30,286 bases of DNA from GYS-P2D sp964414425 (GTDB lineage: Bacteria; Bacteroidota; Bacteroidia; Chitinophagales; Saprospiraceae): positions 1-30,286 of the forward strand of contig CAYPWL010000037.1 in NCBI GenBank assembly GCA_964414425.1. The letters run 5' to 3'. The position numbers and the translations under genes are program-made. Under the pieces are notes generated by a model. That model worked only from the letters and a program-made list of their open reading frames with translations. It did not search any database and had not been told where the DNA came from. Positions 17,265-25,455 of this stretch are shown here, in pieces. Within the stretch, counting starts at the first letter, position 1; each line of letters starts with the position of its first letter.

Positions 17265-19043
17265 ATGAGAAGCATCTGGTATTTGCTGGCACAGTTCAGG
17301 CCGTATAAGAGATATATCAGTCTCTCTATTTTTTTTCAGTTGCTGACAGCGTTATTGACACTCGTCAGTATTCCACTGGTGATACCCTTTTTTCAGATCT
17401 TATTTGATGTAAGTCCGTCTGATTATAGCGCTCCTGATAACTGGTATGACATAGAACAGACCCTTACTTACGGATTTAGTAGATTAATTGCTATCAGTGA
17501 TAAACGAAATGCATTAGCATTAGTCTGTTTTCTGATTATAGGTGTCGTGTTTCTTCGTAATGTAACCAGATATTTTTCGAGCTACTTTCTGATACCAGCC
17601 CGTAACGGCGTGCTCCATGATTTACGCAAGAATTTATTCAAGTCTTTTGAGGACATGTCGCTGTCTCAGCGTTATCAGTATAAGAAGGGGCAGCTACTGT
17701 CATCATTGAGTTACGATATGAGCGAGATAGATCACGGCTTACTTAAGGCCACAGAACTCATAGTCAAAACACCTTTAATTATATTGGGCTGCATCATATT
17801 TATGCTATCGATAAGTGTTAAACTGACTATGATATCTGTAGGGTTGTCGATAGTGATTTTCTTGGTAATCGCCTTAGGCAGTAATTTCCTCAAGCGTAAG
17901 TCACCAAAGCTTCATAGTCTGTATGGAGAGCTAAATGTGAGAGCCGACGAGTATCTCAGTGCCAAGAAACTCATCGAGTCCTACAATGCACAAGATTTTT
18001 TCAAGACCAAGACTTATAACGTAATCGATGAGCATCACTCATTAAGTAATCGGATGCTTAGGAGGAGAGATTTGGCATCACCGATTTCAGAATGTCTACT
18101 CGTTGCGGTAACAGTCTTAATTCTGTACGTCGCATCCTATATGGTATTTGACAGAGCCTTACAGCCAGAAACATTTTTTGCTTTCATTTTTGCATTTTTT
18201 AGCATTATCGATCCTGCTAAGAACTTTTCAAGAGAGTATTATAATGTACAGCGTAGCAGTGGATCTTTACAACGTGTTAAGGAGATCATCGATTCACCTC
18301 TGAGTGCTCCAACTGTCGCTAATACTGGGGGAGGCAGTGCTACATTCAAGTTTAAAGATGTCATTGAGTTTAAGTCGATAGATTTTGGATATGACGTCGA
18401 TAGTAAGGTCTTAGATTCATTTTCGCTGACGATCAACAACGCTGAAAAACTGGCTATAGTCGGTACGACTGGAGAGGGAAAAACTACGATTATCGATTTA
18501 CTACTCAGGTTTTATAATCCAGATACTGGAACAATTACTGTTGATGGCGTTGATATACTCCGATTTGATTTAGCAGATTACAGAGATCAGTTTGCTATGG
18601 TCACACAGGATCACATCGTATTCAATATGTCTTTGGGCGAGAATTTGTCCTTTTCTGAGCAATCTGATGAAGTACGATTGAAAGAGGTTTTGAATCAGGC
18701 ACAACTGAATCCTCACATATTTGAGACAGGCATGGAACTTGTCGACCAAGGAGCCAATCTGAGCGGAGGCGAAAAACAACGAATAACAATAGCTCGAGCA
18801 CTGTATAAGGATGCAGACATCCTTATCTTTGATGAGCCGACGAGCAATCTTGATTATCGTACTGCTCAGCAGTTAATCGAGAATGTGGTGAATATAAAGG
18901 ACAAAACTATCATTGTAATCAGTCATGATCTTAGACTTCTCTCAAAAATGGACCGTGTTGTCCTTATGAAGGAAGGAAATATCATTGATTCTGGATCATT
19001 TTGGGAATTAAAACAACAAATAGAGACCATACATAAGTTATAA
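17265..19043 (+). CDS. MsbA-like ABC exporter (fused membrane and ATPase domains)
   Basis: The 592-residue half-transporter has six hydrophobic segments in about residues 15-320 and a nucleotide-binding domain from about 355. Walker A is GTTGEGKT at 400-407, the Q-loop lies in AMVTQDHIVF, the signature is LSGGEKQ at 499-505, Walker B is ILIFDEP around 519-525 and the switch histidine lies in VISHDLRLL. This architecture matches MsbA-type lipid A-core flippases and related type IV exporters. Its place 19 bases after accC, in a lipid synthesis cluster, fits lipid export, but multidrug export cannot be excluded. Such proteins act as homodimers. The sequence has no peptidase domain and no accessory gene next to it. 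Confidence 0.9.
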   Translation: MRSIWYLLAQFRPYKRYISLSIFFQLLTALLTLVSIPLVIPFFQILFDVSPSDYSAPDNWYDIEQTLTYGFSRLIAISDKRNALALVCFLIIGVVFLRNVTRYFSSYFLIPARNGVLHDLRKNLFKSFEDMSLSQRYQYKKGQLLSSLSYDMSEIDHGLLKATELIVKTPLIILGCIIFMLSISVKLTMISVGLSIVIFLVIALGSNFLKRKSPKLHSLYGELNVRADEYLSAKKLIESYNAQDFFKTKTYNVIDEHHSLSNRMLRRRDLASPISECLLVAVTVLILYVASYMVFDRALQPETFFAFIFAFFSIIDPAKNFSREYYNVQRSSGSLQRVKEIIDSPLSAPTVANTGGGSATFKFKDVIEFKSIDFGYDVDSKVLDSFSLTINNAEKLAIVGTTGEGKTTIIDLLLRFYNPDTGTITVDGVDILRFDLADYRDQFAMVTQDHIVFNMSLGENLSFSEQSDEVRLKEVLNQAQLNPHIFETGMELVDQGANLSGGEKQRITIARALYKDADILIFDEPTSNLDYRTAQQLIENVVNIKDKTIIVISHDLRLLSKMDRVVLMKEGNIIDSGSFWELKQQIETIHKL

Positions 19044-19087
19044 TGATGTTATTACAACAGCCGTCAATCAATACTTGTATTTGATAG

Positions 19088-20122
19088 ATGAGATACTATC
19101 TGATCATATTACTACTCTTTCTGCAGATAACTGGGTTTTCTCAGTTATCTCCGCTTATGTTGTACAATCAGGAAGCGGGTTCTATATTCTATCAATACGA
19201 TGATTCTCCATCCTACAAAATACAAAATGGGTCCAGTAGGTGGTTAATGAATCAACTTAGATCTCCATTCAACTATGAGTTCATCTTGGAAGAGTTGTCA
19301 GAGAGATTTGATATTCCCGAGGCTATGAATACAGCAGATGCTGTAATCAGCAACTCTATTGATCATGAGCTATACATCCAGCGTAGTGGGAGCAACGTGA
19401 GATTAGTGGGAGAAAGGTTTGTAAAAAACGATGTCACTTTTATTAAAAAGTATAAAAGCGATTCATCGCCATTTAAGTTATTAATGCATGATGAGAGCTC
19501 CAGAAAAATAGATTTAAAGGTGAACTTATCTGTAGAAGGCATCGAGGGATCTTCAATCGACTATGTTGAATCGTTTTCTGTAACTGATCATAAGCATGGG
19601 ACGCTCTATCTACCCTCATTAGTGATAGACGCTCTCAGCAATGTCGTAACCATCAATAGGAGTTATGTAGGCGGCAAAGTTCCTCAAGGAGTAGACCCGG
19701 CTTTGCTTGACAGAATCTTTAGACAAGATCGCTTTCAAGTATTTATAGATCCTGAAAATGATCAGGTCTTGGCGGTAATAGAGATATCATCAGAAGGCGA
19801 AACAGAATCAATCTTATACCGCTCCAAAAGCAATGACGTACCGGTGTATGACCCATCTATGAAGGAGCAGTTCGTAGTCTATCCGACCATCTCTTATGGC
19901 GATGTCGGTGTTCAATTTTTTGGATTCAAAGAGGGCTCTTATAAGTTGGAGTTGTATTCCATATTAGGATCCAAAATTTGGACTCAGACATTTTACGTTA
20001 ATGGGAATGCCTCATATTCTGCTGATTTATCTTTTCTTCCAAAAGGAAACTATCAATATTCTCTTATCGACCCTAATGGTTATAGAGTACTCTCCAAGAG
20101 ATTAGGTATAATCAAGTATTGA
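19088..20122 (+). CDS. Secreted protein of unknown function with type A T9SS-like tail
   Basis: The 344-residue protein starts with a signal peptide (MRYYLIILLLFLQITGFSQ). I do not recognise the central region (about 25-260), which is predicted mostly beta and contains no obvious catalytic motif. The last 80 residues resemble a type A T9SS sorting domain (Por_Secre_tail): VYPTISYGDVGVQFFG, then YKLELYSILGSKIW and LSFLPKGNYQYSLIDPNG, and a basic end LSKRLGIIKY. That predicts outer-membrane passage and surface attachment or release. It starts 44 bases after the ABC exporter gene, and its stop codon overlaps the next start by one base (TGATG), which implies translational coupling with the desulfhydrase-like gene. 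Confidence 0.75.
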   Translation: MRYYLIILLLFLQITGFSQLSPLMLYNQEAGSIFYQYDDSPSYKIQNGSSRWLMNQLRSPFNYEFILEELSERFDIPEAMNTADAVISNSIDHELYIQRSGSNVRLVGERFVKNDVTFIKKYKSDSSPFKLLMHDESSRKIDLKVNLSVEGIEGSSIDYVESFSVTDHKHGTLYLPSLVIDALSNVVTINRSYVGGKVPQGVDPALLDRIFRQDRFQVFIDPENDQVLAVIEISSEGETESILYRSKSNDVPVYDPSMKEQFVVYPTISYGDVGVQFFGFKEGSYKLELYSILGSKIWTQTFYVNGNASYSADLSFLPKGNYQYSLIDPNGYRVLSKRLGIIKY

Positions 20123-21084
20123 TGTCGCTGCGTGATAAGCTTAGATTGTCAACACCAATAGAGCTACTCGATTCTAATTATCTCAAGAAACAAGTTAAGC
20201 TACTTATCAAACGAGACGACCTGATCCATCCATGGATTAATGGCAACAAGTGGCGTAAACTCCAGGGACACTTGGATCACTACGAGGCACATGACTATAA
20301 TGGAATCATTACATATGGTGGTGCTAATAGTAATCATCTTGTAGCAGTTGCTTGTGCATGTTATCATCTCAATATACCTGCTATTGGAATCGTAAGGACC
20401 TATAAACTCGATGAGAAGAGCCCGATCATCCGTAAACTGAGATCATGGCATATGCTCTTAATAGCCATCTCACCATCAGAATATAGGCAGAAGGATTCCT
20501 CAGCATCAATACGAGACATTATCAATGAATATCCTAACCACATGATTATCCCTGAGGGAGGCACCTCAGAACACGCTATGATAGGACTCAAGAATCTGGC
20601 TAACGAGATTGTTGTTGATCCACTTTATGAAGCTGGTATGGATATACTGATATCCGTAGGAACGGGAGGAATGCTTGCGGGTTTATATCGCGCTTTACCA
20701 GATAGTCACCAGTTTAAGGTTATATCACCATTCAAGGATAATGTTACTCATGTCAAGGGACTGGATCTATTGCATGAGTTAACTACTGATCGAATTCAAT
20801 TTGACTCTATGACCGGAGGTAAGAGGTTTGGGGCTTATGATCCCGAGTCAGTTAAAGTAATCAATGAATTTTACGACACCTATGGTATGCTTTTAGACCC
20901 GATCTATACGGTAAAGGCTGTGCGATGGTTAATCAACCAAGTCGCCACACAAGAAAACATAAAGGGTAAGTCAATACTGTTCATCCATTCTGGGGGATTA
21001 CCAGGGATTATGGCTTACAACTATGTGTACGAGTCAAAGCCTATTCAAGTGACAGTGCCTCCAGAGTATAATCACTTGCAGTAA
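20122..21084 (+). CDS. PLP-dependent D-cysteine desulfhydrase / ACC deaminase-like enzyme
   Basis: I start this at the ATG at 20122, which shares one base with the stop of the preceding gene; 320 residues result. It is a fold-type II PLP enzyme. KRDDLIHPWINGNKWRKLQ at 30-48 contains K43, the expected PLP lysine, in the GNKWRK context typical of the ACC deaminase/D-cysteine desulfhydrase family. TYGGANSNHLVAVACAC and the phosphate-binding loop SVGTGGMLAGLYRA complete the cofactor site. Family members either open 1-aminocyclopropane-1-carboxylate or degrade D-cysteine to pyruvate, sulfide and ammonia; most bacterial examples lean to the latter. It converges on purN with a 13-base overlap of the two coding ends. 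Confidence 0.88.
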   Translation: MSLRDKLRLSTPIELLDSNYLKKQVKLLIKRDDLIHPWINGNKWRKLQGHLDHYEAHDYNGIITYGGANSNHLVAVACACYHLNIPAIGIVRTYKLDEKSPIIRKLRSWHMLLIAISPSEYRQKDSSASIRDIINEYPNHMIIPEGGTSEHAMIGLKNLANEIVVDPLYEAGMDILISVGTGGMLAGLYRALPDSHQFKVISPFKDNVTHVKGLDLLHELTTDRIQFDSMTGGKRFGAYDPESVKVINEFYDTYGMLLDPIYTVKAVRWLINQVATQENIKGKSILFIHSGGLPGIMAYNYVYESKPIQVTVPPEYNHLQ

Positions 21085-21635
21085 GCCGCAACAACTCTTG
21101 GGAAGAAATGATGCTCAAGTTTTAAGACTTTACCAGCGATCACTTCGGGCGTATCTGACGGATCAAGTTTAGTTTTGGTCTGTAATAGAACTCTCCCTTT
21201 ATCATATTCTTCATTAACAAGATGTATTGTGATTCCGGAGTATGAGTCACCTTGATCCTTGACGGCTCGATGGACATACATACCATACATCCCCTTGCCG
21301 CCATATTTAGGTAGGAGTGAAGGGTGAATATTAATGATCCTATCTGAATATGTCTGAATCAAATTATCAGGGATAAGCCACAGGAATCCGGCTAAAATCA
21401 GATAGTCAATCTGGCGACCCCTTAAAAATTGAAGTACTGTATCTGTATCATAAAACTCGTTACGCTTGAAAACCAGATAGGGAAGATCCATCTTATGCGC
21501 AGATTCGACGATTCCACTTTCTTGTTTGTTGGAGAGTATAGCTGAGACGGTTACATCCTCACTGTTGTTTACGTAATCTATAATTTTGAGTGCATTAGAT
21601 CCACGACCTGATGCGAATATGGCGATACGTGTCAT
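21072..21635 (-). CDS. purN: Phosphoribosylglycinamide formyltransferase
   Basis: GART transfers a formyl group from 10-formyltetrahydrofolate to GAR, the third step of de novo purine synthesis. The 187-residue protein begins MTRIAIFASGRGSNALKII with the phosphate-binding GRGSN loop. The catalytic triad is visible: N102 and H104 in RIINIHPSLLPKYGGKGMYG, and D145 in EEYDKGRVL. It is slightly shorter than E. coli PurN (212) but no element is missing. Its start lies 14 bases after the stop of an unrecognised membrane-anchored protein gene in the same direction, so they may share a message. Confidence 0.95.
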   Translation of the reverse strand: MTRIAIFASGRGSNALKIIDYVNNSEDVTVSAILSNKQESGIVESAHKMDLPYLVFKRNEFYDTDTVLQFLRGRQIDYLILAGFLWLIPDNLIQTYSDRIINIHPSLLPKYGGKGMYGMYVHRAVKDQGDSYSGITIHLVNEEYDKGRVLLQTKTKLDPSDTPEVIAGKVLKLEHHFFPRVVAAYCK

Positions 21636-21649
21636 TTGAAAAAAAGCTC

Positions 21650-22369
21650 TTAATTGTTAGTTTCTCTTGGCTCAATAGAGGCTAATCGAACTCTATTCGA
21701 GGTTACGTTATAATGAGGAAGATTAATAATTGATTCGAGCACAAATTTAGTCGCCATTTTGATTTTACGCCTATGTGACCCCTCATATCTGTAGATGAAA
21801 TCTGGAGCCATTTCGAGTACTTCTGTATAAACCAGTTCCTTCATTTTATTAGTAATATATGGTTCTGACGCCATACCAGTGATCGTCATTCTATTCGTTA
21901 TGATGAAGCGTCGATCTTGATGCTTGTAGAGGAGCGTGTCTCCAGACTTATCATAAAGCTCTAAGTATCCACTGGTACGTGATGCACCTAATGTTTTAGT
22001 GAGGGTCGTATCGTTCAAGCTATAATCAAAGTCCTCAAAACAAACTTTCAATAGATAGTCTGGCGTCTTGATTACGCTTTCCTCCTCATCAATGCTGACG
22101 GCGGTGTCATATGAGTCTACTAAATAATTCAAATCTCTAGCGAGTCGCTGATCATAATGGTCATTAAGGATGAACGCTCCATCCTCCCATAGGACATTGG
22201 CCTTTACTTGATCCCATTCATATGTGCCGCCATGGTAGTTGTACGATTGTATGGTAACCTTACGATCGTAGGCTTTAATATTTGTGAGATGAATACTCAC
22301 CAGCCCTAATGCGGATGCTAATATGGCTCCAGCTAATACAATCGATGCGATGTTAACAAGCCTATTCAC
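21650..22369 (-). CDS. Unrecognised membrane-anchored or exported protein
   Basis: I do not recognise this 239-residue protein. One hydrophobic segment at about 5-28 (VNIASIVLAGAILASALGLVS) could be a membrane anchor or an uncleaved signal; no lipobox cysteine is present. The remainder is hydrophilic and rich in acidic residues and tyrosine, with a mix of beta and alpha character. The region EVLEMAPDFIYRYEGSHRRKIKMATKF near residue 185-210 is the most distinctive segment, followed by VRLASIEPRETNN at the end. It lies between ornithine aminotransferase and purN on the same strand, 14 bases before purN. A perfect 10-bp palindrome (AGAAATTTCT, 22384-22393) sits just upstream. Confidence 0.75.
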   Translation of the reverse strand: MNRLVNIASIVLAGAILASALGLVSIHLTNIKAYDRKVTIQSYNYHGGTYEWDQVKANVLWEDGAFILNDHYDQRLARDLNYLVDSYDTAVSIDEEESVIKTPDYLLKVCFEDFDYSLNDTTLTKTLGASRTSGYLELYDKSGDTLLYKHQDRRFIITNRMTITGMASEPYITNKMKELVYTEVLEMAPDFIYRYEGSHRRKIKMATKFVLESIINLPHYNVTSNRVRLASIEPRETNN

Positions 22370-22447
22370 TCCATTAAAATATCAGAAATTTCTTGATTAT
22401 TTTAGGAGTCAGTGACTATTAGTATTTCATTAAGAACTCGAGCCTAC

Positions 22448-23722
22448 TTAAGCGTCCAAGTATTGTATCACCGATCGCTCAATGATATCACAACAATCTT
22501 CTATCTGATTTTTGGTGATCACGAGGGGAGGGGCAAACCTGATAATATTACCATGAGTAGGCTTTGCTAACAACCCATTATCGGCCATAATTAGGCAGAT
22601 GTCCCAAGCTGTAGTACTCTCAGGAGTATCATTGATTAATAGGGCGTTGAGTAGTCCTCGGCCTCTAACACTCTTGAGTACCGCATACTTCTCGCACAGT
22701 TCATTCATCTTCGAGCGGAAGATTTTACCCATGTTACGAGCATTGACCATAAGCTTTTCTTCAATGAGCACATCCATAGCTGCCATAGCGATATGACAGG
22801 CTAATGGGTTACCCCCATAAGTACTACCATGTTGGCCAGGTTTGAGTACATCCATAATCTCGTTGTCTGCTAACACTGCGGATACGGGATATGCGCCTCC
22901 AGAGAGCGCTTTGCCTAAGATTAATATATCTGGTTTGATATAAGTCGCAGGATTACGCTCACATGTGGTTGAGCAATCACAATCACCACAAATAGCCAAC
23001 ATACTACCAGTTCTGGCAAGACCAGTTTGTATTTCATCAGCGATGAATAGGATATTGTGATCCTTGCATAGTTTAGCTGACTGCTCAATAAAATCTGCAT
23101 CAGGGACATTAACGCCTGCTTCACCTTGGATCGGTTCAACAAGGAACCCAGCTATACTCGAACTGTGTGCTTCTATTACTTTAGTCAAAGCTTCAATATC
23201 ATTGTAAGGAACACTGATAAATCCAGGAGTATATGGTCCGAAGTTACCTTTAGCATCGGGATCACTCGAAAACGAAATTATACTGATGGTTCTTCCATGG
23301 AAGTTTTTGCCGCATACTACAATCTTAGCTTCACCATTTTTGATACCCTTTTTTTCATAGCCCCATTTACGACATATCTTGATGGCACTCTCAACAGCTT
23401 CAGCTCCACTATTCATAGGGAGTAATTTGTCGAGTCCAAATGTTTCTGTCATGAACTTCTCGTAAGGACCTAACTGGCTATTATGAAATGCCCTTGAGGT
23501 TAAACAGAGTTGCGAACTTTGATTATGCAAAGCTGCTACTATTTTTGGATGACAATGCCCTTGGTTGACTGCGCTATATGCTGATAAGAAGTCATAGTAC
23601 TTTTTACCATCTACATCCCAGACATATACGCCCTCGCCACGATCGAGGACTACAGGTAGGGGATGGTAATTGTGAGCCCCATGTTGATCTTCTAAGTCTA
23701 TATACTTCTGAGAATTGTCCAT
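22448..23722 (-). CDS. rocD: Ornithine aminotransferase with cysteine-rich insertion
   Basis: This class III PLP aminotransferase converts ornithine and 2-oxoglutarate to glutamate-5-semialdehyde and glutamate. From the ATG at 23722 it has 424 residues; an in-frame GTG at 23761 would add 13 unlikely ones. Ornithine aminotransferase hallmarks are YHPLPVVLDRGEGVYVWDVDG, YSAVNQGHCHP, PMNSGAEAVESA (PLP phosphate site), FHGRT, ADEIQTGLARTG and LGKALSGGAYPVSAV with the Schiff-base lysine K271. Between the ADE and GK motifs there is an extra loop with four cysteines, C245, C248, C250 and C254, where shorter homologues have a few residues. All catalytic residues are kept, so the enzyme is probably active. 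It diverges from the FemAB-like gene. Confidence 0.93.
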   Translation of the reverse strand: MDNSQKYIDLEDQHGAHNYHPLPVVLDRGEGVYVWDVDGKKYYDFLSAYSAVNQGHCHPKIVAALHNQSSQLCLTSRAFHNSQLGPYEKFMTETFGLDKLLPMNSGAEAVESAIKICRKWGYEKKGIKNGEAKIVVCGKNFHGRTISIISFSSDPDAKGNFGPYTPGFISVPYNDIEALTKVIEAHSSSIAGFLVEPIQGEAGVNVPDADFIEQSAKLCKDHNILFIADEIQTGLARTGSMLAICGDCDCSTTCERNPATYIKPDILILGKALSGGAYPVSAVLADNEIMDVLKPGQHGSTYGGNPLACHIAMAAMDVLIEEKLMVNARNMGKIFRSKMNELCEKYAVLKSVRGRGLLNALLINDTPESTTAWDICLIMADNGLLAKPTHGNIIRFAPPLVITKNQIEDCCDIIERSVIQYLDA

Positions 23723-23811
23723 ATCAGTTGAATTTTTTGTTCCTCTGGTCGAAAGTATCACTTCATAAGATTATAAAAGCCGAAATTTGCTTCTTTATAG
23801 AGTGATTTATC

Positions 23812-23846
23812 AATATGATTGGCGAAGTATAGCCGACAATCATATT
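23812..23846. promoter_or_regulatory. Perfect 10-bp inverted repeat between divergent genes
   Basis: AATATGATTG at 23812-23821 and CAATCATATT at 23837-23846 are perfect inverted arms around a 15-base spacer that holds a further GC/GC pair. It lies 90 bases upstream of the ornithine aminotransferase start and 78 bases upstream of the FemAB-like start, where it could control both. An operator is my preferred reading; an RNA hairpin is the alternative. Confidence 0.45.
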
Positions 23847-23923
23847 ATAAGATGAATCAATCTTAAACCGATACTTTCGTTCCTCATTTATATGTAGACT
23901 GTTGTCTATTCAAAATTGATTTT

Positions 23924-25159
23924 TTGTCAAGTTCTATCGATACACTTCAACCGATACATTCTAAGCGACACACCTTAGGAGTTGACTCATTTTCTTATAG
24001 CTATCATTTAGCTATCGATGAAATAGCAGATTTGTGGGACTCGCTATCGATAGAAGAAAACTTTGCCCAGTCTCGCTACTTACAAGTGCTGGAGGATGAT
24101 GCACCAGATCATATTCAGTCGATCTATGTCATCGTCTATGATAAGGATACGCCCATAGGCGCCATTTTGCTACAACATCTCATATTGAAGCTCAGCAGTG
24201 CACTGCGTTATAAGAATTACTCTAAGTCTTCATCGTCGATTATGCGATGGTTTCAGGGGATAAGACAATGGATTGTGAGCAAGTTTCAGTTTAGACTGCT
24301 TAATGTGGGTAATCTCTATTTGACAGGGGAGTACGGCTTTTACTTTAATGACCAAGCGCTTGATTTTCAAGAGCAATTCTCAATAGTTGATTCTATAGTC
24401 ATGGATCTGAAGAAAAAGCTTAGACCTACTGCTCAAAAATTCAGTGCTGTTCTCTATAAGGACTTTTTCGATGAGCATTTATACCTCAAGCATTATGAGT
24501 CTCGAATGCATCCTTTTCAGATAGATCCTAATATGATCTTGTCGCTTCATCCATCATGGACGAGCTTTGAGGACTACTTAGGAGCCATGCGCTCTAAGTA
24601 TCGCATCAGAATGAAGAATGCAATAAAAAAATTTGACCCCGTCCATAAGAGAGTACTGAGCTTAGATGACGTGCGTAGATATAATGACGATATGTATCAC
24701 TTATACTGCGACATACTTTCCGGTTCAGGATTTGTTCTGATTAAGAGTCAGCAAGATTATTTCAAGTTGCTTAAGGAGGCTTTCCAGGATGAGATACAGG
24801 TGGTAGGCTATTTTTTAAAGGATGAGTTAGTGGCCTTTTATACCTGGACGATAGACGGTGATAGGATGGATTCGCACTTTATAGGTGTGAGCTCGCAGTA
24901 TAATCTAAAGTATCAACTCTATCTCAATATACTCCTTGATTTAGTCCGTGATGCAATCAGTAACCGAGCTCAGCAACTTCTATATTTTAGAACAGCCTTA
25001 GAAATCAAAAGCTCAGTAGGCGCAATACCATATGATATGACGGTTTACATCAGACACAACAACCGGTTTCTTGCAATGATCACACCGACGATTTTTAAGT
25101 ATTTCGTTCCTAAACAATCTTGGGCCCAGCGTCATCCTTTTAAAAAACCATCCTTATAG
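23924..25159 (+). CDS. FemAB/GNAT-like acyltransferase, TTG start
   Basis: The 411-residue protein is cytosolic, with no signal peptide. The first half (IADLWDSLSIEENFAQSRYLQVLE...) and the second (about 215-400, with MRSKYRIRMKNAIKK, EIQVVGYFLKDELVAFYTW and YNLKYQLYLNILLDLVRDAI) resemble the two GNAT-like folds of FemAB/BioF2-type acyltransferases. That family transfers aminoacyl or acyl groups to peptidoglycan precursors or other acceptors, but the acceptor here is unknown. The frame is open from a stop at 23864 yet contains no ATG until deep in the protein; TTG at 23924 is the most sensible start, ATT at 23915 being another. It overlaps the convergent small membrane-protein gene by 28 bases. 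Confidence 0.7.
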   Translation: MSSSIDTLQPIHSKRHTLGVDSFSYSYHLAIDEIADLWDSLSIEENFAQSRYLQVLEDDAPDHIQSIYVIVYDKDTPIGAILLQHLILKLSSALRYKNYSKSSSSIMRWFQGIRQWIVSKFQFRLLNVGNLYLTGEYGFYFNDQALDFQEQFSIVDSIVMDLKKKLRPTAQKFSAVLYKDFFDEHLYLKHYESRMHPFQIDPNMILSLHPSWTSFEDYLGAMRSKYRIRMKNAIKKFDPVHKRVLSLDDVRRYNDDMYHLYCDILSGSGFVLIKSQQDYFKLLKEAFQDEIQVVGYFLKDELVAFYTWTIDGDRMDSHFIGVSSQYNLKYQLYLNILLDLVRDAISNRAQQLLYFRTALEIKSSVGAIPYDMTVYIRHNNRFLAMITPTIFKYFVPKQSWAQRHPFKKPSL

Positions 25160-25455
25160 ACGATATCCACTAATGTTGGCATTAGGTTTATGGTCGTGGT
25201 GTTGATTACTGGGTGAGGATCATAAGTGAGTTCTTCCAACTCATAATTGGTATCCTGGGGACGTCCGATGAGTATCATGGCTATCACAATTAGTGCAGCG
25301 GCAACCCCACCGATGTACTTATATACCTTGAGGCTTGTAATTTTTGCTGTGCCGAGTTCGTGACTCATTCGGTCCTTTAGATATTGATTGACTTTCAACT
25401 CTTTTTGATGCTCACCTTCTCTAAACAGTCCATCTATTTTATTCTCGCTATTCAT
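25132..25455 (-). CDS. Small single-pass membrane protein, probable anti-sigma partner
   Basis: The 107-residue protein has a charged N-terminal part (1-45, helical, containing HQKELKVNQYLKDRMSHELG), one membrane segment at about 47-64 (YIGGVAAALIVIAMILIG) and a short acidic external tail ending in LPTLVDIVYKDGFLKG. Its ATG lies inside the ECF sigma gene, overlapping its end by 8 bases, so the two are translationally coupled. The position and topology suggest an anti-sigma factor. It has no zinc anti-sigma HxxxCxxC motif and is too short for a FecR domain, so the role is inferred from context only. Confidence 0.7.
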   Translation of the reverse strand: MNSENKIDGLFREGEHQKELKVNQYLKDRMSHELGTAKITSLKVYKYIGGVAAALIVIAMILIGRPQDTNYELEELTYDPHPVINTTTINLMPTLVDIVYKDGFLKG

